The translations under genes were made by a program, and so were the position numbers. Positions 57,565-64,000 of a DNA stretch of 64,000 bases are shown piece after piece. This DNA comes from Pseudomonas syringae (GTDB lineage: Bacteria; Pseudomonadota; Gammaproteobacteria; Pseudomonadales; Pseudomonadaceae), in the NCBI RefSeq assembly GCF_001698815.1, contig NZ_LGSI01000047.1, positions 54,532 through 118,531 on the forward strand. Reading direction: 5' to 3'. Position 1 is the first letter of the stretch. Every line of letters begins with the position of its first letter. Below the pieces are notes generated by a model, which saw only the letters and a list, made by a program, of their open reading frames with translations, ran no database searches and had not been told where the DNA came from.

Positions 57565-60500
57565 ATGACCAACCCGTGCATCACACCTCGCGGCCATATG
57601 GCCAATCTGGTCGCCAACGCCCAAAGCGCTGATGCGCCCAACGTCGGCGGGGTGTGTCCGCTGATGATGCAGACGCTGCAACTGCTGCCGGTGCGCTATG
57701 GCGTGGTGGAGGATCTTGACCCGTCGGGCGAGCTGTCCATGCCGTATACATTGCAGTCGCGGCCGTTAGGGTTTCGTCTGCTGCGCGATGGCTTTTTGTA
57801 CGTTATCGACAGTGCCACGGGCTGGCTTCACGAGTACCAAACCAGGGACGGCTCGGTTGTCGCCTTGCTGTTTAAAGGCAGCGAAGTGGCCACAGATCGG
57901 CGCACCGCTGTTGTGGAGGCTGATCCAGCGCTGGTGTTCTCCCGCGCCAGCGTGCTGCATGTCACCTATTCAGAGGTCCAGTGGACGGCGTTCAAATGCG
58001 CCCAGGTTGTGAAAGTTGCCGCCGAGCGTGAGTATTTCATGCAGCGCATCAGCTTCGAGGGCGTCGACTACGGCAAGGGCCAGGACCTGGTTGACGACAC
58101 GCCCATGGCCGCCTGGCTGGCCGAAGCGTGTATGAGTCGAGCCCGGAAACCCGGTTACACCTCAGAACCTGCCGCTTACCCCTGGGAACATCCGCCGAAA
58201 TATCGAAAAACCATCATCGAAGAACTCACCAGCCAGGTAACGGCTGCGCATAAACATGACTTTCTGTTTCTGGCGGTGCGCGATGACGTGGGCGTGATGC
58301 GCGATCTGGCCAATCATCAGAACCACGTCGTGGGGCAGATTCAGGCCTGGGCCGCAGAGGGGGAAATCGAGCGCGATTATTTGCTGGGCTGCTACATCGA
58401 ATCCATCACGTTGATTGACGAAAACACGCTCAATGAGCGAGCCAAGCGTGACTGGACCTTGAGGGCACTGCTTGAGGATCTGGAATCGCTGCCCGAGCCC
58501 GAGCGCAGCCAAACGCGTAAAACCCTGCGCGAGGTGATGGGTGAGGATAATAGCCAGAATGCCAGCATCTATTTCAACAACGACGAGGTGCCCGCTGATT
58601 TGCAGATCCGGCTCGATCAGGCTAAACCGGACCGGCTGAGCATGGACGACGGGATCGAAACCCGGGCGCACACCATTCAGCAGTATCAGCTGGAGCAGAA
58701 ATTCGTCGGCACCAGCCCCGAGTTCATCGCCGGCCATCGCAGCCTTCTCTGGAAGCTCTATCGCCAGATAGGCAAGCCCACCAAGGAGTTGCTGTACGGC
58801 GCCAAATTCGGCCAGCGCGGCATCAACGAACTGATTGATCGCCCGGTCATGGACGCGTTTTTGCAGCGGCAACGCGAGGTGCTGCGACCGCTGAATGATC
58901 TTTTGGAAAAAATCACTCAGGACCGCGTCGACCTGTTGATCAAGGACCGTCTGCATCGGGCCCTCTGGTATTACGACATCGAGGACAGCGCGCAGGTCGA
59001 CCACGCGCTGCTCACCGAATACGACTGCCTCAAAGACATCTGCCGCAGCGACAGCGCGATGCAGCAAACCCTGGATTGGCTCAACGCCAACCCCGCCATG
59101 ACCCGGCAGATGTGCTACGCCGCGCCCCGCAGTGCGCAAACCGAGCTGGGCGTGCAATTCGCCTACATCACCAATGCCGGCTGGCTGCTGATCAAGGACG
59201 CGCCCGAGTGGACAGAACGCCTCAAACAATGGGGCGCGGGCCTGGTGCTGAATACCGAACACCTGTCGGCGAGCACCCAGGTCAACGCCGCCGCAGCCTG
59301 GGGCACCCTGGCGCCCGCGCTGCAAATGGGCATGCAGCAAGCCGTGCAGGACTTTATGCAGAATCTGGACAAAGGCCAGATGCCGGACATCGAGGATCTG
59401 TTCCGACGCATGCCCAACGGTGCGGGCGTCGCCCTTCTGGATGCCGCCAGGCGCGAGGGCGTGACTTTTGTGGTCGGCAACGCAGAAGACGCCAGACACG
59501 CGAGCAATACAGTGGAAGAGGTGCTGGGCTTGCGCAGGCAACTGACGTCGACAAAAAGCGTCGCGCAACACCGCAAGGCCCAGGACAAATTCTGGCATTT
59601 GACCCCGCAGGCGCAATCCTTCAAGGACCGCGAGCACGTACTCAAACTCAGCCTGCAAGAGCAGGAAGCGCAACTCGCCCGTTTCATCAGCCCCATCGAC
59701 GCGCTGCCCGAGGACGCAACGCATCTGCAAGCGGCCTCGTCGGGCAAGCCGGGATTGACCCTGGTATTTCCACCGCAACAGCACGCCCAAATGCGTTCGC
59801 TGCTGGAAAACTATAGGAACGGGGTGACGGTTGCGCCGAAGACCGGGTTGCTGGGGGATGGGGCTGGGTTGTTGGTGTTTGTGGCGCAGGTGGTGAATTT
59901 GGTGGTGGTGGGGAAGGAGGTGTTCTCGCGGCCAGAGAGTTCTAGAGAAATAGGGCCTTTATTGAATTCGGTGGCAGCAACCGTGGCAGCCGGATTCGGC
60001 GCAGCGCAAGGCATCGTCGATACAGCTCTCAGTGCTCATGCAACGGAACTCGGGAAAAACCTGAAGAAAGCAGAACTGATGGGCGTGCATGTGCAGATGG
60101 GCAAATTGCACATTAGCCTCGGAATGGTCGGTTATGCGGCAGGAATGTTTGCTGCTGGCATGAGCCTTCAAAGTTCCTATAACAATTGGCAGGACGCAGT
60201 GCGCAACGGCAATCGCGAAGCACAAGCCGGGGCGACCTTGAGCATGCTGGGCAATAGCGGTTTTATCGCCAGCAATGCCTACGGCGTGGGCCATACGGTG
60301 CAAGCCTTCAGGCATGTTCTCGCCGCCGAGGCTGGCTCTGCGGCGCGCACTGCCGCCTGGGCCGCCGCAGGCATTCGATTGTCCACGGTGTTTCTCCGCT
60401 TCAACCTGGTGGGGATTCTATTCACCGCGCTGGAGCTGTCCGGCACCTGGCTCTATAACCGCTATAACCTGAGCGCCCATGATCGTTGGCTGCTCAGCAC

Positions 60501-61083
60501 TCCATGGGGCATGGACCCGGATCACCGCAAGTCGCTTCCCTTGCGCAAATACCAGAAAGCTTTGCGCGGCCATATCCAGGCACCGCATATGCAAGTCCTG
60601 CCCGCTACGGATGAGTCAGGAGCCGCTCAGCCCCGTCGTTTCCTGCTGCATTTTCCAACCCTGTCGGTTGCCGACCTAGCACAGCGGTTGGCCAGCGACG
60701 CCAGCAGTGTCTTACTTAATATTGGCGGTTATCGAGTGCTGCGCGAGCAAACCGACCGCGACCGCACACCAGCGTACTGGACACCGCTGGCGGAGGAGCT
60801 GGAAGATCGTCTGCTCATCAGACAAGACGCTCCGCTGATCGTCGAGTTATCGGATGTTCACAGCCTGCTCGGCTCCGCTTACCCGGAGCGCAGCGACATT
60901 GTCCTGTCGATTCAACTGGGGCACGCATTCCCCGATGGCCGATACGAAGCCAACCTGTATGACCTGCGCTTTCCCGTTACCGGTGAGACTGGCAATTTTC
61001 CCGCGCACACGATCACTCGTCAGAGCGAGGAGTGTCGCTACTTCGGCATCGACCCGGCGCTGATGCAGCAGGCGGATAACTGA
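57565..61083 (+). CDS. VasX/BTH_I2691-type T6SS membrane-targeting effector
   Basis: 1172 aa. The N-terminus carries the VasX N-terminal region signature (GGVCPLMMQTLQLLPVRYGVVE in part, about 28-49; PLGFRLLRDGFLYVID, about 72-87). A long helical middle (about 200-750) follows. Three or more hydrophobic segments (about 763-785, 850-873, 943-968) form a colicin-like membrane region, and a 200-residue tail closes the protein. VasX of Vibrio cholerae is a pore-forming T6SS toxin; this one is expected to be delivered by a VgrG and DUF4123 adaptor. AAGGAG precedes the ATG at 57565. The stop overlaps the next start (TGATG). Between 59817 and 59930 base use shifts sharply to G/T. Confidence 0.85.
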   Translation: MTNPCITPRGHMANLVANAQSADAPNVGGVCPLMMQTLQLLPVRYGVVEDLDPSGELSMPYTLQSRPLGFRLLRDGFLYVIDSATGWLHEYQTRDGSVVALLFKGSEVATDRRTAVVEADPALVFSRASVLHVTYSEVQWTAFKCAQVVKVAAEREYFMQRISFEGVDYGKGQDLVDDTPMAAWLAEACMSRARKPGYTSEPAAYPWEHPPKYRKTIIEELTSQVTAAHKHDFLFLAVRDDVGVMRDLANHQNHVVGQIQAWAAEGEIERDYLLGCYIESITLIDENTLNERAKRDWTLRALLEDLESLPEPERSQTRKTLREVMGEDNSQNASIYFNNDEVPADLQIRLDQAKPDRLSMDDGIETRAHTIQQYQLEQKFVGTSPEFIAGHRSLLWKLYRQIGKPTKELLYGAKFGQRGINELIDRPVMDAFLQRQREVLRPLNDLLEKITQDRVDLLIKDRLHRALWYYDIEDSAQVDHALLTEYDCLKDICRSDSAMQQTLDWLNANPAMTRQMCYAAPRSAQTELGVQFAYITNAGWLLIKDAPEWTERLKQWGAGLVLNTEHLSASTQVNAAAAWGTLAPALQMGMQQAVQDFMQNLDKGQMPDIEDLFRRMPNGAGVALLDAARREGVTFVVGNAEDARHASNTVEEVLGLRRQLTSTKSVAQHRKAQDKFWHLTPQAQSFKDREHVLKLSLQEQEAQLARFISPIDALPEDATHLQAASSGKPGLTLVFPPQQHAQMRSLLENYRNGVTVAPKTGLLGDGAGLLVFVAQVVNLVVVGKEVFSRPESSREIGPLLNSVAATVAAGFGAAQGIVDTALSAHATELGKNLKKAELMGVHVQMGKLHISLGMVGYAAGMFAAGMSLQSSYNNWQDAVRNGNREAQAGATLSMLGNSGFIASNAYGVGHTVQAFRHVLAAEAGSAARTAAWAAAGIRLSTVFLRFNLVGILFTALELSGTWLYNRYNLSAHDRWLLSTPWGMDPDHRKSLPLRKYQKALRGHIQAPHMQVLPATDESGAAQPRRFLLHFPTLSVADLAQRLASDASSVLLNIGGYRVLREQTDRDRTPAYWTPLAEELEDRLLIRQDAPLIVELSDVHSLLGSAYPERSDIVLSIQLGHAFPDGRYEANLYDLRFPVTGETGNFPAHTITRQSEECRYFGIDPALMQQADN

Positions 61084-62210
61084 TGGCCACTGAAACCCCC
61101 GATGCACCGCCGCCGATTCATCACGCGCCGCATGCCGGCATGGTCGAGCGTTTTCCAACCGGTCAGGTGGTGTATTTGGCGCCGTTGCCACTGCCTACCG
61201 ATCTGCCCGCTCAGGACTACGGTCATGCCGTAGGTGACGTGAATGACAGCTACCTGGACTTCGGTGTGGGCCTGCCTCCCGTTTTCGCTTGGCAGATGGG
61301 ATTAGGTACCCCTTTCTGGGCTATCTGGTTTTTTGGTCTTTTTGCACCAGCGTTGGCTTGGTTGCTTGGGATTTTATATGGTGGCAGCGTGGAACAAGCT
61401 TTCAAGTTTGCTTTGCAGGTCATGCCCGAAGGACTGGAAATCGGCGGGTGGGGTGCCGCCGCCGTTCTCGCCATCTACCTCTTCATCACCTTCAACCACC
61501 TCGACAAATACAACGAGGTCGTCCCCACCCGCTTCAACCGCCAACGCCGCGAAGTCTGCTTTGTTCCCCGAGGCCACACCGAACCCATCTTCGTCCCATG
61601 GGAATCGCTGTCCGCCTGGGTTGTGCAGGCGCGCTCGGTCAACCAATACGGCCTGGATATCCGCTACGCCATGGGCGTCGGGTTTTATCATGCGCCTCAC
61701 GATGAGCATTACAGCCTGGAGTTCTTTTGCAGTGGGTTTGATCTGGCGGTGTGCAACTGGGAGGCGATTCGCGCGTACATGGAATACGAGGTGCATACGC
61801 TCAAGGAAATCCAGGACCCGCTGGACCTGCAAAACCCCGGCGACCCACCTCACGAAGGTCTGCACACCTTTTATAACGCTCGGGAGCGCATGCGGCGGCG
61901 ACGCAAAAACCGGGAAGTCGGATTTTTCTACCCGTTCTGGTGGTACCTGTACCACGTGCTGACCTTGTGGACCTTGCCCAACTACCTCACCGAATGGGAA
62001 ATCCGCCGCATCAAAAGCATCGGCCGCGCCGTCGTGCCTGAAGCGATGCACAACTGGTCCGCACCCTTGCCGCCAGAACAATGGGCCAAACCCAGCGCCG
62101 AACTGCAACGTCTGAGCGAAGCCGTCAAAATCTTAAGGCAGCAAAGGCCGGAGCTGAACATTTTCACGCGCTTCACCGAAGTGCAGCGGCCTGATCGGAG
62201 GACCGCCTGA
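61083..62210 (+). CDS. DUF6708-type membrane protein, candidate immunity to the VasX-like effector
   Basis: 375 aa from the ATG at 61083, which overlaps the effector stop. Two membrane helices near the N-terminus (about 68-100 and 118-140: WAIWFFGLFAPALAWLLGI, WGAAAVLAIYLFITF) and a possible third near 283-305 (FYPFWWYLYHVLTLWTL) are separated by a soluble region with FVPRGHTEPIFVPWESLSAWV. Such proteins commonly follow VasX-like effectors in Pseudomonas. Immunity is inferred from tight coupling and membrane location; a helper for effector insertion is the alternative. Confidence 0.75.
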   Translation: MATETPDAPPPIHHAPHAGMVERFPTGQVVYLAPLPLPTDLPAQDYGHAVGDVNDSYLDFGVGLPPVFAWQMGLGTPFWAIWFFGLFAPALAWLLGILYGGSVEQAFKFALQVMPEGLEIGGWGAAAVLAIYLFITFNHLDKYNEVVPTRFNRQRREVCFVPRGHTEPIFVPWESLSAWVVQARSVNQYGLDIRYAMGVGFYHAPHDEHYSLEFFCSGFDLAVCNWEAIRAYMEYEVHTLKEIQDPLDLQNPGDPPHEGLHTFYNARERMRRRRKNREVGFFYPFWWYLYHVLTLWTLPNYLTEWEIRRIKSIGRAVVPEAMHNWSAPLPPEQWAKPSAELQRLSEAVKILRQQRPELNIFTRFTEVQRPDRRTA

Positions 62211-62503
62211 TGAGCGCACCGTCACTGATTTATCGACTCAGCGAACAACACGCATCCAGCTCATTAAACACACTCCCGTGGGAGCGAGACTTGCCCGCGA
62301 AGAGGACGGTACGATCACTGATCTCTCCAAACCTGCAATATTGCCTTCGCGGGCAAGCCTCGCTCCAACGAAGTTCGTTCGTGATTTCAGCGCCCATGAA
62401 TACTGCGCTCCGCAGCCAAGGTGGCAGCGCGGTTAACGCGTTGATGGGTTGTGAGTTCAGACCTGACTGTCAGCAATTCAAGAATATCCGGATGCTGTTC
62501 TAG
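62210..62503 (+). pseudogene. Possible gene remnant coupled to the DUF6708 gene, broken by a REPIN
   Basis: An ATG at 62210 overlaps the DUF6708 stop (TGATG), the same coupling used one gene earlier. It opens MSAPSLIYRLSEQHASS before running into the REPIN at 62278; the rest of the 97 codons is REPIN sequence plus antisense of the DUF4123 gene. This looks like the first 20 or so codons of a third operon gene whose remainder was lost. Chance coding is the alternative. Confidence 0.35.
62278..62369. repeat. REPIN at the T6SS convergence point
   Basis: Arms GTGGGAGCGAGACTTGCCCG-CGAA (62278-62301) and TTCGCGGGCAAGCCTCGCTC-CAAC (62346-62369) are near-exact inverted copies separated by 44 bp. Same type as 9837-9925. 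It ends 17 bp before the DUF4123 stop codon. Confidence 0.9.
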
Positions 62504-63271
62504 AGCCTCATCGCCCAGAAAGCCGAATACGTTGGCGTACAACCAGATTTCCTGTTCGCTTTCAAATCCGTCTGCGATAGCCGATCCGGCCAGCTGATGG
62601 ATATGGTCGAGGCGTCGTTCGGGAGTTAAATCTGCGCGGTATCCAGGGAAGAAGCGTTGCATGTGCTGATAAAGCGCTCTCATGGACTTGGCAAAAGTCA
62701 CTGCTTTCAGAGCCGTCCATTGCGCCTCGCTCGTCATGAACGGTTTGTCGTACTTGGGGATCGGCTTTTCACTGGCTCGTTTGAATTGCGTCCATCCTTC
62801 AAGCGGCGCATTGGCGACGATGACCTGCTGACATGGGCCGAATAACTCCACGGCGGGATAGTGCTCGGCAGCAAACAGGGCCTGAGCCACGGCAGGATCG
62901 GAAATGCGCAGGAACATCTCTTCGTCCTGTGGCGGTTGAAAACTGGTCAGCCAACGCATATGCGTCAACAGCTCGCCCCATGTGCCGTCACTGACCAACA
63001 AATACCCCCAGAGCTTTGCGGTGCTGGCCAGAAACTGCACAAGAACCGGATCATCCTGATCGCGCAGATGGATCAGGCACGGAGAGATTCGACTGAGTTC
63101 ATCCCACTGTGTGCCGTCGTAAAGCAAATGCACCTGAGGTGCGTCGGACCACTCATACAACCGCTGAACCAGATCCTGGACTTGCAGGGCGTCCAGCAGG
63201 AGCCCGACAGTTTGATCCCAAGGAAAATCGTCGGACAATTGAGTGACAGGCGACATTAATGGTTTGCTCAT
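62387..63271 (-). CDS. DUF4123 T6SS adaptor (Tap/TEC)
   Basis: 294 aa from the ATG at 63271, overlapping the vgrG stop (ATGA). The DUF4123 domain spans about 25-160: HLLYDGTQWDELSRISPCLIHL, GYLLVSDGTWGELLTHMRWLTSF and FLRISDPAVAQALF. The C-terminal part (about 190-294, helical) usually sets effector choice. DUF4123 proteins load a cognate effector on the VgrG tip. Normally the effector gene comes next on the same strand; here the strand ends at the REPIN and the only effector nearby is convergent. Confidence 0.9.
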   Translation of the reverse strand: MSKPLMSPVTQLSDDFPWDQTVGLLLDALQVQDLVQRLYEWSDAPQVHLLYDGTQWDELSRISPCLIHLRDQDDPVLVQFLASTAKLWGYLLVSDGTWGELLTHMRWLTSFQPPQDEEMFLRISDPAVAQALFAAEHYPAVELFGPCQQVIVANAPLEGWTQFKRASEKPIPKYDKPFMTSEAQWTALKAVTFAKSMRALYQHMQRFFPGYRADLTPERRLDHIHQLAGSAIADGFESEQEIWLYANVFGFLGDEALEQHPDILELLTVRSELTTHQRVNRAATLAAERSIHGR

Positions 63272-64000
63272 ACCGGCTCCTGCCTTGCTTCGGCGCACCG
63301 ACGACAAAATGGGGCACCTCCTTCAATAGCCTTGAGTTGTTTGGACGGAATCAAGGACGGTATCCCGGGCGCTGCTGCCTTTGCGATCAGGGCCGTTGGC
63401 AACCCCGGCACCGCTGGTATCCCCGGCATCGGCACACCGCCCAGCAAAATCGGCACGCTGGTGAAGATTCCCGCAGGCGTAATCGAAATCCAGTGCCCGC
63501 CCGCCTTGATCGTCGCGGTCATGCCCGCATCAGTGACGATGTTCATCTTCGAATTCAGGTGCACCTGCCCCGCCGCACTGACCAGATGATTCGCCGCGCT
63601 GATGTGCTGATTGCCCACCACCGTCAGGGAATCATCCGCCAGCACCTGCGTCTTGCGCGCGCCGAGGGTCAGGTGATGTTCTTCGCCTTGCAGTTCATGA
63701 CTGGACAGCCCGGTGACGAGGACGCTGCGCTGGTTGTCGACCTGGATCGACTGGTCGTTGAGGACATGCTCTTTCCAGTCGCGTTGGGCGCGGATGGCGA
63801 TTTCTTCCTGGCCCTGGCGGTCCTCGATGCGCAGTTCGTTATAACCACCGCCGCCGGGGCTGCTGTGGGTCTTGAGCAGGGTCTGGGTTTTCTGCGCGGG
63901 CAGGTCCAGCGGCACACGGGTGCTGGCGTTGGGCAGGCAGGCCTGCACGTAAGGCTGGTCGGGATCGGCCTCGAAGTAGCCGACCACCACTTCCATGCCG
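63268..64000 (-). CDS. vgrG: VgrG/Tssi T6SS spike protein, C-terminal part (cut by right edge)
   Basis: The last 243 codons of a VgrG; the frame is open at base 64000. GMEVVVGYFEADPDQPYV is the end of the gp27/gp5-like core and leads into the DUF2345 beta-helix needle (LNDQSIQVDNQRSVLV, LGARKTQVLADDSLTV, AGQVHLNSKMNIVTDAGM). A Pro/Gly-rich C-terminal extension (GVPMPGIPAVPGLPTA) ends with a CRRC pair. No fused toxin domain is seen. Overlaps the DUF4123 gene start. Confidence 0.93.
   Translation of the reverse strand, partial: GMEVVVGYFEADPDQPYVQACLPNASTRVPLDLPAQKTQTLLKTHSSPGGGGYNELRIEDRQGQEEIAIRAQRDWKEHVLNDQSIQVDNQRSVLVTGLSSHELQGEEHHLTLGARKTQVLADDSLTVVGNQHISAANHLVSAAGQVHLNSKMNIVTDAGMTATIKAGGHWISITPAGIFTSVPILLGGVPMPGIPAVPGLPTALIAKAAAPGIPSLIPSKQLKAIEGGAPFCRRCAEARQEPV

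Noticed and set aside
58162..59790. 542-codon minus-strand frame inside the T6SS effector gene
   Set aside because: Antisense of a real gene; the Gln/Leu/Gly-rich translation is typical of high-GC shadow frames.

Overview
The window is a contiguous piece of a Pseudomonas chromosome, most like the P. fluorescens group. The gene order (hflK-hflX-hfq-miaA-mutL-amiB-tsaE-nnr / queG / orn / rsgA / motBA / rhdA / psd / serB / parC-parE / cpdA-nudF / thiC / tolC / waaA / hldE-msbA and LPS core genes) follows, from memory, the PA4942-PA5005 stretch of P. aeruginosa. It differs in having many REP/REPIN palindromes between genes, no fimX between the PilZ-like gene and serB, and a type VI secretion (T6SS) cargo island at the right end.

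Layout. 1-8683 is a dense minus-strand block: hflK (cut by the left edge), hflX, hfq, miaA, mutL, amiB, tsaE and nnr, with ATGA or near-zero spacing. 8746-12293 holds queG (+), a TRIC-family membrane protein (-), orn (-) and rsgA (+). 12462-14333 is motAB on the minus strand with a sigma-28-type promoter. 14544-19887 carries plus-strand HDOD, rhodanese (rhdA), phosphatidylserine decarboxylase (psd) and PilZ-like genes. 19969-33316 contains serB (-), an AhpA-like membrane protein (+), and a long minus-strand run (nudF, DUF1249, cpdA, yqiA, parE, phytase-like, retropepsin-like, parC, PqiC-like lipoprotein), then a divergent lipoprotein gene. 33285-36830 is a TPP-riboswitch-controlled thiC-cytX unit. 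36991-44208 includes tolC, waaA, a LysR regulator, emrE, a FAD oxidoreductase coupled to an aldo/keto reductase, and a protein with a Nudix-like box.

44340-57163 is envelope and LPS-core biosynthesis: hldE, a single open frame joining a WaaL-type ligase to MsbA, a small kinase-like protein, three glycosyltransferases, a DnpA-type PIG-L deacetylase, a Mig-14 protein and a NodU/CmcH-type carbamoyltransferase.

57565-64000 is accessory: a 1172-aa VasX/BTH_I2691-type T6SS effector with a coupled DUF6708 membrane protein (candidate immunity) on the plus strand. It faces a vgrG (cut by the right edge) and DUF4123 adaptor pair on the minus strand, with a REPIN and a possible gene remnant at the convergence point.

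The most notable departures from a standard core genome are the WaaL-MsbA fused frame, the convergent T6SS cargo arrangement with a local composition break inside the effector gene, the Nudix-like box in a protein often misnamed as an ABC ATPase, and the nested REP structure after tolC. No tRNA, rRNA, CRISPR array, insertion sequence or prophage was seen.
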